Source: an uncultured Clostridia bacterium
Lineage (GTDB): Bacteria > Bacillota > Clostridia > Christensenellales > Borkfalkiaceae
Direction: 5' to 3'
Length of the DNA: 44,586 nt
NCBI GenBank assembly: GCA_947588985.1
Contig: CANQBG010000010.1
Span: 1 to 44,586, forward strand
Part shown: positions 22,980-31,896 of the stretch, piece after piece
How the letters are laid out: each line of letters begins with the position of its first letter
Position numbering within the stretch: position 1 is the stretch's first letter
Translations under genes and position numbers: made by a program
The notes under the pieces: generated by a model
Database searches by the model: none
Told to the model about the DNA's origin: nothing
What the model saw: the letters and a program-made list of their open reading frames with translations, nothing else

Positions 22980-23816
22980 TCAGCGAACGCGCAGAAAGAA
23001 GCCCCGTTTTCGGAGCCATGTGAGGGCGAGCGCTACCCATGCCCGCACCTGCGAGACGGATTCCGCCGCCTCCGCGCTGTCGTTGAGCTCGAGCTCGCCC
23101 GTCGAGAGGCCGTGCCAACCCTTTTCGAAGATGTGCATCTCGAAGGGAACGCCCGCGCGGCGGTAGGCCATGGCCGTCATGAGGGAGTTTTCCACGGGCA
23201 CGGCGGGGTCCTCCATCGTGTGCCAGAGAAAGGCGGGGGCGCTCTCCTTCGTCACGCTGTTTTCGACGGAGAGGAAGGGGACGAGCGCGGGGTCTTTCCC
23301 CGTGATGTAGTCGCGCGTCTCGCCGTGGGTATATTCCCCCATCGTGGCGACGGGGTAGCCGAGGATGACGGCGTCCGGGCGGACATGCTCCCCTCCGAGC
23401 GCGTCTGCGATCGCCCGATCGCGGAAGTGCGTGGCGAGCAGTCCCACGAGATGGCCGCCCGCCGAGAAGCCCGCGGCGCAGACATGGTCGGCGTCTACGT
23501 CGTAGCAGTCGGCGTTTTTGCGGATGTAGGCCATCGCCATCGCCGCCTCCACGAGGGGGACGGGATAGGCCGTGCGGGTGCTGTAACGGAGGAGGAAGGC
23601 GGCATAGCCCTCTGCGACGAATTTGAGCGCCACGGGTTCCCCCTCACGGAAGGAGATCATGTTGTAGCCGCCCCCCGCAACGACGAGAATGGCGGGGCGG
23701 AGCTTTTTCGCGTTTTCGGCGTTGCGCGTGCGGCAGAATACGTCGAGATAGCCGCCCGTGTTTCCCGCGCGGTCTACGCCGAAGGTCGCATAGAGGTCGA
23801 TGGTTTGCGTCTGCAT
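22980..23816 (-). CDS. alpha/beta hydrolase, esterase/acetylxylan-esterase-like
   Basis: 278 aa, no signal peptide, so intracellular. The oxyanion region is LVVAGGGYN, the nucleophile elbow is GFSAGGH (Ser near residue 118), the acid is in HTMEDPAVPVENS and the His is in KGWHGLSTGE. This set (GGGY, GxSAGGH, D-P-VPxxNS, HG) is the pattern of BD-FAE / acetyl-esterase-type hydrolases that deacetylate sugars. AGGAG lies 5-6 nt before the ATG. It is a single gene upstream-flanked by the rpsI terminator. Confidence 0.85.
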   Translation of the reverse strand: MQTQTIDLYATFGVDRAGNTGGYLDVFCRTRNAENAKKLRPAILVVAGGGYNMISFREGEPVALKFVAEGYAAFLLRYSTRTAYPVPLVEAAMAMAYIRKNADCYDVDADHVCAAGFSAGGHLVGLLATHFRDRAIADALGGEHVRPDAVILGYPVATMGEYTHGETRDYITGKDPALVPFLSVENSVTKESAPAFLWHTMEDPAVPVENSLMTAMAYRRAGVPFEMHIFEKGWHGLSTGELELNDSAEAAESVSQVRAWVALALTWLRKRGFFLRVR

Positions 23817-23841
23817 AACGGCTCCTTATCCGTAAAAAAAC

Positions 23842-23865
23842 AAGAGGCACAAGATCGTGCCTCTT
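23842..23865 (-). terminator. terminator after rpsI
   Basis: A 9-bp stem AAGAGGCAC / GTGCCTCTT with a 6-nt loop is followed on the minus strand by GTTTTTTT. Confidence 0.85.
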
Positions 23866-23870
23866 CGCTT

Positions 23871-24284
23871 TTATCTCTTGGAGAACTGAGGTGCGCGGCG
23901 TGCTTTCTTGAGGCCGTACTTCTTCCTCTCCTTGACGCGGGGATCTCTCGTGAGGAAACCCGCTTTTTTGAGCGCGGGACGGGTCTCGGGCTCGGCTTCG
24001 AGAAGCGCTCTCGCAATGCCGAGACGAATGGCCCCCGCCTGCCCGGTGTAGCCGCCGCCGATGACGTTGACGAAGATATCGTATTTCCCTTCGGCATGGA
24101 CTTCGGCAAGGGGCTGCTTGACGACGTATTGCGTGGTGCCCTGCGGGAAATAGTCCTCGAGCGGACGGTCATTGATGACAATAGCACCGCTTCCGGCGGG
24201 AATGAGACGAACGCGCGCAATGGCCTTCTTTCTTCTTCCCGTTCCCCAGAACTGTAACTTTTTCTTGATTGTTGCTTTTGCCAT
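23871..24284 (-). CDS. rpsI: 30S ribosomal protein S9
   Basis: 137 aa. S9 signature [21 protein letters not shown] and the conserved C-terminus [17 protein letters not shown], whose last residues reach the P-site tRNA. The N-terminus [14 protein letters not shown] is also typical. It follows rplM by 16 bp, the conserved L13-S9 operon, and ends at a strong terminator. Confidence 0.98.
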   Translation of the reverse strand: MAKATIKKKLQFWGTGRRKKAIARVRLIPAGSGAIVINDRPLEDYFPQGTTQYVVKQPLAEVHAEGKYDIFVNVIGGGYTGQAGAIRLGIARALLEAEPETRPALKKAGFLTRDPRVKERKKYGLKKARRAPQFSKR

Positions 24285-24300
24285 GTCTTATTCCCTCACC

Positions 24301-24732
24301 TTAAAATAATTTCAGCGTCTCGGGCTTTTGCGCCGCTTGGTTGTGCTCAGCACCCTTATAGACTCTCAGCTTCTTGATCATCTGTCTGCCGAGAGAATTC
24401 TTGGGAAGCATGCCGCGCACGGCCTCATAGACCGCGAGGTCGCTATGCTCCGCCATCATCTTGGAATAGGGAACCTCTTTGAGGCCGCCGATATAGCCGG
24501 TGTGATAACGGTAGAATTTGTTCTCGAGCTTCTTGCCCGTGAGAACGACCTTATCGCAATTTACAATAATTACATAATCGCCCGTATCGACATTGGGAGT
24601 GAAGGAGGGCTTGTTTTTGCCGCGAAGAATGGACGCCACTTTGGAAGCAAGCCTCCCGAGAGGCTGCCCTGCGGCGTCTACGACATACCACTTTCTCTCA
24701 ACCGTTTGAGCGTTCGCCATGTAGGTTTTCAT
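24301..24732 (-). CDS. rplM: 50S ribosomal protein L13
   Basis: 143 aa. Signatures are [32 protein letters not shown], and [21 protein letters not shown]. It is the first gene of the rplM-rpsI operon. A 99-nt leader that can form a pseudoknot separates the consensus promoter (24838-24866) from the ATG, a possible site of feedback control. Confidence 0.98.
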   Translation of the reverse strand: MKTYMANAQTVERKWYVVDAAGQPLGRLASKVASILRGKNKPSFTPNVDTGDYVIIVNCDKVVLTGKKLENKFYRYHTGYIGGLKEVPYSKMMAEHSDLAVYEAVRGMLPKNSLGRQMIKKLRVYKGAEHNQAAQKPETLKLF

Positions 24733-24749
24733 ATCCGGTACTCCTTGTA

Positions 24750-24832
24750 TTGTATCAAAGGCAGTAACATTTTTCGTCGGCCTGTTTTTGGGTCCGCCCG
24801 GGGCGAGCGTTTCTGCCTCTTTGCCGACTACC
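24750..24832 (-). promoter_or_regulatory. structured rplM leader (possible L13-type autoregulatory RNA)
   Basis: Two complementary pairs interleave. GTCGGC (24823-24828) pairs with GCCGAC (24776-24781). GGCAG within GAGGCAGAAAC (24813-24817) pairs with CTGCC within GTTACTGCC (24760-24764). All are read on the minus strand, and the order A-B-A'-B' gives a pseudoknot. Ribosomal-protein L13 leaders are known in Gram-positive bacteria; I cannot confirm that this has the same fold. Confidence 0.45.
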
Positions 24833-24837
24833 CCTTT

Positions 24838-24866
24838 ATTATAGGGCCTTCAAAGGGTTCCGTCAA
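24838..24866 (-). promoter_or_regulatory. rplM-rpsI promoter
   Basis: The -35 TTGACG (24861-24866) and -10 TATAAT (24838-24843) are 17 bp apart on the minus strand. Confidence 0.85.
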
Positions 24867-24983
24867 GCTGTTTTGAAGGCGGAAATCAAGATTTTTCCGA
24901 AAAAGTCAAAATATTTTTTGACATAGCAAACAAAATCCGCCGCACGGCTTTTCAGAAGAAAACCCCTCCATTTCCCCCACAAA

Positions 24984-25243
24984 CATCCCGACGGCTTTTT
25001 GCGGGGACCCCGGGGGGAGACGAGGAGTCCCCCCCCCATCCGTCACGGCTATGCCGTGCCACCCTCCCCCCGAAGGGGGTAGGGCTTGTGCTTATCCCAA
25101 GCGAACGATGATACCGTTAAACCGCGGAGAAGCAAGCAGAACAAGGAGCGCGAGGCTTTTCGCAGGGAGCGTACCAAAACGTACGCGACCAAGAAAAACG
25201 TAGCGCGACGAAGTTATGCGTAGCTTATCCGCGGTTCGCCGAA
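24984..25243. repeat. large dispersed repeat, copy 1
   Basis: This starts ATCCCGACGGCTTTTTGCGG, contains CCATCCGTCACGGCTATGCC with a CACGGC/GCCGTG stem, a shared block CGAACGATGATACCGTTAAA, and ends CTTATCCGCGGTTCGCC directly at the stop of the sugar acetyltransferase gene. A second copy lies at 27706-28009. No coding frame is supported, and no transposase is present. The 140-bp stretch 24867-24983 before it holds nothing recognisable beyond A-rich sequence. Confidence 0.9.
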
Positions 25244-25795
25244 TCAAGGCAGTTTCTTGATGACATGGGCGGGGTTCCCCACCGCCACACTATTCGAGGG
25301 AATATCGTGCACCACGACGCTTCCCGCGCCGATGACGACGTTGTCCCCGATGGTCACGCCGGGAAGGACGCGCACACCGCCGCCGAACCACACGGAGTTT
25401 CCCACGCGGATGGGCTTGGCGAACTCGAGCTGGGCGTCGCGCGTTTTGGCGTCGAGGGGGTGGCCCGCCGTGTAGAAGCCGCACTGGGGCGCGATAAAGA
25501 CGTTGTCTCCGAAGGTGAGTTTGCCCGTGTCGAGGAACATGCAGTCGTGGTTGACATAGAAGTTGTCCCCGACCTCGGTGTTGTAGCCGTAGTCGAACCA
25601 CACGTTGCTCTCCACATAGAAGTTCTCGCCGCACTTGCCGAGAATGGAGCGCATGATGGCCTGCCGCTTTTCGGCGTCCTCGCGCGGGGTGTGGTTGTAT
25701 TCGAAGCACTTCTGCTTGCACGCCGCAAGTTCGGCGCGGAGTTCGTCGTCTACTTTATATAATAGCCCCGCGTGGAGCTTTTCTTTCTCTGTCAT
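25244..25795 (-). CDS. sugar O-acetyltransferase (maltose/galactoside acetyltransferase family)
   Basis: 183 aa. A N-terminal Mac domain (KLHAGLLYKVDDELRAELAACK) precedes a left-handed beta-helix of hexapeptide repeats (about 60-180: VGDNFYVNHD, FGDNVFIAP, VGNSVWFGG, IGDNVVIGAGSVV). Catalytic His is in YTAGHPLDA. It transfers acetyl from acetyl-CoA to the 6-OH of sugars, perhaps for detoxification. GGAGAG lies before the ATG. It starts 10 bp after the alaS stop, so the two are cotranscribed. Confidence 0.9.
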   Translation of the reverse strand: MTEKEKLHAGLLYKVDDELRAELAACKQKCFEYNHTPREDAEKRQAIMRSILGKCGENFYVESNVWFDYGYNTEVGDNFYVNHDCMFLDTGKLTFGDNVFIAPQCGFYTAGHPLDAKTRDAQLEFAKPIRVGNSVWFGGGVRVLPGVTIGDNVVIGAGSVVVHDIPSNSVAVGNPAHVIKKLP

Positions 25796-25805
25796 AACTC
25801 TCTCC

Positions 25806-27617
25806 TTATTCGAGGACGGCCTTGATCCTGCGGACGCCGGCGGAGGAGGACTGCTCCTTCACGATCCTGAAGTGGCCCAAGACGCCCGTGTGCTCCACAT
25901 GGGGGCCGCCGCACATCTCCTTGGAGAAGTCCCCGATGGAGTAGGTCTTTACCGTCTCGCCGTACTTGGAATCGAACACGCCGACGAAGTGCTCGGCCCG
26001 CGCCTCCTCGAGGCTCATCTCGCGGAACACGACGGGAAGGTCCTCGCGGATCTTGGCGTTGACGAGGTCCTCCACGGCCTTCACTTCCTCGGGCGTCATG
26101 GCGCGCTCGAAGTTGAAGTCGAAGCGCATGCGCTCGTCGTTGATGTTGGAGCCCTTCTGGTTGCAGTCGGGCGAGAGGACGACTTTGAGGGCGGCGTTGA
26201 GAAGGTGGGTGGCGGTGTGGTATTTGACGGCCATCTCGGACCGGCTCTCAAGGCCGCCCTTGGCCTCCCCTTTCTGAAGGACGCGACTCTTCTCCCGGTG
26301 TTCTTCGAAGGCCGCCTCGAAGCCCGCCGTATCCACGGTGAGCCCGTGTTCGGCCGCGAGTTCTTCGGTGAGCTCGAGGGGGAAGCCGAAGGTATCGAAG
26401 AGGCGGAAGGCCTGTTTGCCGCCGATGACCGTCTCGGGGACATAGGCGGGGTTCTGCTTGGTCATGAATTCGTTCTTGCGCGCGATGCCCTGCAGACATT
26501 TTTCAAACTCGCGCATGCCCGTCGTGAGGGTGGCCTCGAAGCGCTCGGCCTCCTTTTTGATCTCCTCGAGGATGAAGTCCTCCTTTTCGAGGAGGAGGGG
26601 ATAGGAATCGTTGTAGACCTCGCGGATATAGATCTTCGCGACGTCCTGCATGGCCTCGGAGGAGACGCCGAGCTGGCGGCAGTAGCGGATGGCCCTCCGC
26701 ATGATACGGCGCAGGATGTAGCCCGCCCCCACGTTGGAGGGGAGCACGCCCTGCCGGTCCCCGATGAGCATGACGGTGGTGCGGGTGTGGTCCGCGATGA
26801 TGCGCATAGCGCGCTGCACTTCCCCGCCCTCGGCATAATGCTTGCCCGAGAGCTCCTCGAGCCGCTTCAAGACGTGCGTGAAGAGGTCGGTGAGATAGGC
26901 GTCGTCGAGCCCGTTCAAAAAGAGCAGCATGCGGTCGAAGCCGAAGCCCGTGTCCACATTGCCCCGCCCGAGGGGCTCGTAACCCGTCTCCGTCTTTTTA
27001 TATTGCATGTAGACGTCGTTGCCGATCTCCACATAGTCGTCGGGAAAGACGGGATCCGCCTTGTCCGCGCGGAGGGGATAGAACCACTCGTTGTCGGGCC
27101 CGCAGGGGGTGCCCACGGTGCCCTCGAGCTCCCACCAATTGTCCTCCTTGGGGAGGAAGTAGACGTGCTCGGGCTTTATCCCGAGGCCGATGAGGAGGTT
27201 TGCCGTTTCCTCGTCGCGCGGGGCGCTCTCGTTGCCCGCAAAGACGGTGACGCACAGCTTGTCCTTGTCGAGGCCGAAAACCTCGGTGAGGAGCTCGAAG
27301 GTCCACGCCGTCTTTTCCTTCTTGAAGTAGTCCCCGAGCGACCAATTCCCCATCATCTCGAAGAAGGTGAAGTGGGAGGCGTCGCCCACGCTGTCGATAT
27401 CCACCGTGCGCATGCAGCCCTGCACGTTGCACAGCCGCTTGCCCGCGGGATGGGATTTTCCGAGGAGATAGGGCATGAGAGGCTGCATCCCCGCGACGTT
27501 GAACATGACGCCCGTGGAACCGTCTCCGATGAGCGAGACGGCGCCGATATCCACATGCCCCTTGCTTTTATAGAATTCGAGCCACTTTGTTCTGAGTTCC
27601 TTTGCCGTGATTTTCAT
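25806..27617 (-). CDS. alaS: alanyl-tRNA synthetase, short form lacking the C-Ala domain
   Basis: 603 aa against about 870 for standard bacterial AlaRS. The class II catalytic core is present (GVMFNVAGMQPLMPYLLG, FFEMMGNWSLGDYFKK, GRGNVDTGFGFDR), then the helical tRNA-recognition part, then the editing domain with zinc ligands HTATH (about 484-488) and CGGPH near 568. The protein ends right after the editing domain, so the C-terminal DHHA1/C-Ala region is missing. The wording MRTVDIDSVGDASHFTFFEM recalls AlaRS forms of Patescibacteria/CPR. The ATG has AAGGA 8 nt upstream and an MSE-derived leader ORF stops 11 nt before it. It forms an operon with the acetyltransferase gene. Confidence 0.92.
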   Translation of the reverse strand: MKITAKELRTKWLEFYKSKGHVDIGAVSLIGDGSTGVMFNVAGMQPLMPYLLGKSHPAGKRLCNVQGCMRTVDIDSVGDASHFTFFEMMGNWSLGDYFKKEKTAWTFELLTEVFGLDKDKLCVTVFAGNESAPRDEETANLLIGLGIKPEHVYFLPKEDNWWELEGTVGTPCGPDNEWFYPLRADKADPVFPDDYVEIGNDVYMQYKKTETGYEPLGRGNVDTGFGFDRMLLFLNGLDDAYLTDLFTHVLKRLEELSGKHYAEGGEVQRAMRIIADHTRTTVMLIGDRQGVLPSNVGAGYILRRIMRRAIRYCRQLGVSSEAMQDVAKIYIREVYNDSYPLLLEKEDFILEEIKKEAERFEATLTTGMREFEKCLQGIARKNEFMTKQNPAYVPETVIGGKQAFRLFDTFGFPLELTEELAAEHGLTVDTAGFEAAFEEHREKSRVLQKGEAKGGLESRSEMAVKYHTATHLLNAALKVVLSPDCNQKGSNINDERMRFDFNFERAMTPEEVKAVEDLVNAKIREDLPVVFREMSLEEARAEHFVGVFDSKYGETVKTYSIGDFSKEMCGGPHVEHTGVLGHFRIVKEQSSSAGVRRIKAVLE

Positions 27618-27628
27618 TTTCTCTATCC

Positions 27629-27685
27629 TTATTTTGAATTTGTTTTTGGAGTTTTTTGGATTTTGTGAAGCCTTCTTTCGGACAT
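27629..27685 (-). CDS. possible 18-aa leader ORF before alaS
   Basis: The frame MSERRLHKIQKTPKTNSK opens at the ATG of an MSE element and stops 11 nt before the alaS ATG; its TAA overlaps the AAGGA ribosome site of alaS. No strong ribosome site of its own is visible. Translation is inference. Confidence 0.4.
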   Translation of the reverse strand: MSERRLHKIQKTPKTNSK

Positions 27686-27695
27686 GGTATGGCCC
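27650..27695 (-). repeat. MSE element copy before alaS
   Basis: The minus strand reads CGGGCCATACCATGTCCGAA then AGAAGGCTTCACAAAATCC; core 27680-27686. The 3' half AGGCTTCACAAAAT is shared with the copies at 13116, 41504 and 43068. Confidence 0.85.
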
Positions 27696-27705
27696 GATCG
27701 CCCCA

Positions 27706-28009
27706 TAAAAATCCTGACGGCTTTTTGCGGGGACCCCGAAGAGGAGCCCCCCATCCGTCACGGCTACGCCGTGCCACCCTCCCCCCGAAGGGGGTAGGGC
27801 TTGTGCTTATCAAGCGAACGATGATACCGTTAAACCGCGGAGAAGCAAGCAGAACGAGGAGCGCGCGGCTTCCCGAAGGGAGCGTACTATGACGTACGTG
27901 ACCGCCCCGAGCGAGGCTTCTATTGTACACGAAGCTCGGCACAAGCACGAAGTGCGAAGTAGGGAAACGCAAGCGCGACGAAGTTATGCGCCGCTTATCC
28001 ACGGTTCGC
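27706..28009. repeat. large dispersed repeat, copy 2
   Basis: This has the same order as copy 1: AAAATCCTGACGGCTTTTTG, CACGGCTACGCCGTG stem, GGGGGTAGGGCTTGTGCTTA, CGAACGATGATACCGTTAAA, and CTTATCCACGGTTCGC at its end, which again touches a stop codon (cysS). Relative to copy 1 it carries about 58 extra bases (starting near CGAGCGAGGCTTCTATTG, 27908). No gene is seen in the stretch. Confidence 0.9.
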
Positions 28010-29381
<1,372 letters not shown>

Positions 29382-29395
<14 letters not shown>

Positions 29396-30047
29396 GCTTT
29401 ACCTCAGACATGGGTGCCTCGTTTTTGGTCTGCGCCAATGTTTCTTCCAATGCGAACACGCGCTCGCGGAGGGCGCAAAGCTCCTTTATGAGCGGGTCCT
29501 CCTTCTCGGGAAGAAGATCTTGCGTCCTTTCTCCGCGGATCCTGACGACGCGGCCGGGGACGCCGACCACCGTCGCATAGGGCGGGACTTCCTTCAATAC
29601 GACGGCTCCCGCGCCGATCTTCGCGCCCTCGCCCACGGTGAATCCCCCGAGGACTTTGGCGCCCGTCGCGATGACGACGTTTTTCTCCACGGTGGGGTGG
29701 CGCTTGCCGCGCTCCTTACCCGTTCCGCCGAGGGTGACGCCCTGATAGATGACCACGCCCTCCGCGATCTCCGCCGTCTCCCCGATGACGACGCCCGCGC
29801 CGTGGTCGATAAAGACGCCGGGCGCGATCTTGGCCGCGGGATGGATCTCCACCCCCGTCGTGCGCTTGGCGTGCTCCGAGAGCATGCGGGCGACGAGCTT
29901 CATGCCGTGGCGGTAGAAGAAGGCGGCGCGGCGGTGCCAGATGAGCGCGCGGACGCCCGGATACGTCAGCCACACCTCGAGTTTGCTGCGGGCCGCCGGG
30001 TCGTTTTTAAGCGCCGCATCGATGTCGGCGCGAAGATTCTTGAACAT
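29382..30047 (-). CDS. cysE: Serine O-acetyltransferase
   Basis: 221 aa. It makes O-acetylserine, the precursor of cysteine. The N-terminal helical part includes HRRAAFFYRHG. The left-handed beta-helix carries IHPAAKIAPGVFIDHGAGVVIGE, with the catalytic Asp/His pair (IDHG), and YQGVTLGGTGKERGKRHPT. The C-terminal end is unusual: a helical tail (ELCALRERVFALEETLAQ) and then KNEAPMSEVKHENL, which is encoded by an MSE element. The cysS start lies within this tail. It follows an unknown gene by 41 bp. Confidence 0.95.
29390..29430 (-). repeat. MSE element copy at the cysE/cysS junction
   Basis: The minus strand reads AAAAACGAGGCACCCATGTC then TGAGGTAAAGCATGAAAAT; core 29406-29412. It encodes the last residues of CysE and provides the ribosome site and ATG of cysS. 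Confidence 0.85.
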
Positions 30048-30088
30048 AGCTCCTCCCCTCTATCCTATGTGGGGTGCGGGGGCGCGGG

Positions 30089-30718
30089 TCATCGCACGAT
30101 GGGAAGATTGGTGAGCTTATATTCCGCAAGGCACGCGTCGCGCATCGCGGGATTGAAGATCTTCTGTACGATGAGATAGTCCACCACGACGTCGCGCACG
30201 TTGGCGGCGTCGAGCGTGAAATTACACACCCGCAGAAGGCTCTGCACGTCGTCGAGCTGCATGCGGCAGACGAGGGCGAGCGCCAAGATGGTGTTCTTCT
30301 CCGGGTACAGGCTCCCCTTTACGATCTTGTCCCAAAAGCGGGGCTCCACGGTGAGCTTGCTCCCCGCGCTCTCCGCGGTCTCGTTGCAGTGGGCGAGCGC
30401 CGTGGGCAAAAGCCGTGCAAAGGTGGGCTTTTTGGGGTGGAACCACGCGGAAAACCGCTGCCGGACGGTGGGGAAACGGAAGGAAAAGGTGAACTCCGTG
30501 TCCGCAAGCCCCTCCTTGAAGCGCGCGAGAAGGACCTCCCGCTCGCTCTGATAGCAGAGGCGCATGCAGGTGGAATCGCGGCGCGCGATGTTGCCGTCCT
30601 TCGCGACGTAGAGCACCTCGGGCATGACGTAGCCCTCGATGGCGGAGAGCTTGACATAATCGGAATAGTGCGCGCAGAAATGCTCGTCGAGCGCGCGAAG
30701 ATATTCAGACTGTTCCAT
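30089..30718 (-). CDS. unknown protein with a C-terminal XRE-like helical domain
   Basis: 209 aa. Residues ~120-205 (EPRFWDKIVKGSLYPEKN, TILALALVCRMQLDD, VQSLLRVCNFTLDAANVRD, VVVDYLIVQKIFN) match a helical module I recall in many gut Clostridia, where FSKIR...P.K.TALALALAL...LLxRAGYALS...FDxIVEYFI is fused to varied N-terminal domains. The N-terminal ~115 residues are not recognised. The ATG lies 7 nt after a -10 box (TAAAAT) with no ribosome site, so the mRNA is probably leaderless. It is the first gene of a probable operon with cysE and cysS. A regulatory role is possible. Confidence 0.65.
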   Translation of the reverse strand: MEQSEYLRALDEHFCAHYSDYVKLSAIEGYVMPEVLYVAKDGNIARRDSTCMRLCYQSEREVLLARFKEGLADTEFTFSFRFPTVRQRFSAWFHPKKPTFARLLPTALAHCNETAESAGSKLTVEPRFWDKIVKGSLYPEKNTILALALVCRMQLDDVQSLLRVCNFTLDAANVRDVVVDYLIVQKIFNPAMRDACLAEYKLTNLPIVR

Positions 30719-30725
30719 ATTGCAT

Positions 30726-30754
30726 ATTTTACCATCGGGCGCGAAAAAACGCAA
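30726..30754 (-). promoter_or_regulatory. promoter of the unknown gene-cysE-cysS operon, leaderless geometry
   Basis: The -35 TTGCGT (30749-30754) and -10 TAAAAT (30726-30731) are 17 bp apart; the ATG begins 7 nt after the -10. Confidence 0.65.
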
Positions 30755-30840
30755 CCGTTTTGCGCTTTTCCGCAAAAATTTCTATTCAGAACTCTCTTCC
30801 CTCCCCTCACGGTGAGGGCAGAGCCGATCTTGGCTCCACC

Positions 30841-30925
30841 CCGGGGTCCCCGCAAAAAGCTGTCAGGATTTTTGCGGGGTGGATTGGGGGAGCTGTCACG
30901 GAGTGACTGAGGGGGTTCGCGGCGG
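30841..30925. repeat. large dispersed repeat, inverted fragment (copy 3)
   Basis: CGGGGTCCCCGCAAAAAGCT then GTCAGGATTTTTGCGGGG is the reverse complement of the first part of the repeats at 24984 and 27706. It is followed by GAGCTGTCACGGAGTGACTG, a TCAC/GTGA palindrome common in intergenic repeats of gut Clostridia. The whole 30755-31006 interval holds no gene. Confidence 0.8.
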
Positions 30926-30929
30926 GGGC

Positions 30930-30975
30930 GTATGTAAAAACGGAGGCGCGCCTTGCGGACATGCCCCCGTCGTTT
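30930..30975 (-). repeat. MSE element copy (diverged)
   Basis: The minus strand reads AACGACGGGGGCATGTCCGC then AAGGCGCG; core 30957-30963. It lies 43 bp after the stop of the CmpB-type gene. Confidence 0.5.
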
Positions 30976-31006
30976 TACGTCATGAGAGGATTTTGCGTGA
31001 GAAATT

Positions 31007-31750
31007 TTACTTCTCCTTGTCCTTCTTCTTCCGGTCGCGGTTTGCGGCGAACTGCTCGATGCGGCCATCGAGTTCCTCCTTAAAGCGGGAGAACGAGGCG
31101 AGCGGGAAGGCGAAGCTTGCCTTCTCCTTGTGTTCCTCGAGGCGGCCGCGCACGGCTTCCTTGAGTTTCTCGATGTGGACGACGACCTCATGCTCCTTCG
31201 CAAACTTCCGGATCTTGGCGGAGACGTGGAGGGAATTGCACAAATCCACGAGAAAGACGCCGAAGAAGATCCCCACGACGAAGGCGAACTCGATGTGGTG
31301 GACGAACCACCGCACCGCCTCGATGACGGGGGCGTTGATGACGAAGTAGAAGAACACGGCGACGAGCAGCCACAAAAAGGAGAATAGGGGGCAGATGATG
31401 CCCTGGATATTTCCCCACTGTTTGGAGTAATCCCACAGCTTGATGCCCATTCCTTTGATGAAGATGAGGCCGGCGATGTACTCGATGACCGTCATGGAAA
31501 TGCCCATGATGAGGATGATGATGACGGCGTCGAGCCATACCATGCCCGTGTGGATGGGCAAGATGGAGAGGAAAAAGAGCACGACGACGCCGAAGCCGTA
31601 GAGCGGGAGCCACGGGCCCGTTAAAAAGCCGGGGTTGATCCATTTCTTGGCGGAAAAGAAGCGGCGGAACAGCACTTCGAGGCACCAGCCCGCGATGCAG
31701 CCGATGAAGAAGAGAAAGAACGCGACGAGGATGTAATCGACAATAGGCAT
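31007..31750 (-). CDS. CmpB-type putative ABC transporter permease (PF06541-like) membrane protein
   Basis: 247 aa with about five membrane helices. The N-terminal pattern FLFFIGCIAGWCLEVLFR, then NPGFLTGPWLPLYGFG, then WDYSKQWGNIQGIICPLFSFLW is the signature of the family annotated as putative ABC-transporter permease (CmpB). The real function is unclear, and no ATPase partner is nearby. After the last helix a ~75-residue charged cytoplasmic tail (KIRKFAKEHEVVVHIEKLKEA to KKKDKEK) may form a coiled coil. AAGGAG lies before the ATG at 31750. Confidence 0.85.
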   Translation of the reverse strand: MPIVDYILVAFFLFFIGCIAGWCLEVLFRRFFSAKKWINPGFLTGPWLPLYGFGVVVLFFLSILPIHTGMVWLDAVIIILIMGISMTVIEYIAGLIFIKGMGIKLWDYSKQWGNIQGIICPLFSFLWLLVAVFFYFVINAPVIEAVRWFVHHIEFAFVVGIFFGVFLVDLCNSLHVSAKIRKFAKEHEVVVHIEKLKEAVRGRLEEHKEKASFAFPLASFSRFKEELDGRIEQFAANRDRKKKDKEK

Positions 31751-31844
31751 AGGGTTCTCCTTGGTAATATTTTTGTTACCTTGCAAGCGGGCCCGCGGGG
31801 ACGCTCCTCTTCCGGACCGAGACGTCGCGGGGGCCGCCGAAAGG

Positions 31845-31869
31845 GGGGCGCGGCGAACGTCCGCGCCCC
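31845..31869 (-). terminator. strong hairpin after hppA
   Basis: A 9-bp GC stem (GGGGCGCGG / CCGCGCCCC) lies 28 bp past the hppA stop, but only CTTT follows, so termination would be weak or need other factors. Confidence 0.45.
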
Positions 31870-31896
31870 CGCTCATAAGCGTTCAGAGACCCGAGA

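Noticed and set aside
24984-28009. composite transposon around alaS
   Set aside because: Direct repeats flank the genes but encode no transposase and show no terminal inverted repeats or target duplications that I can see. Reported only as dispersed repeats.
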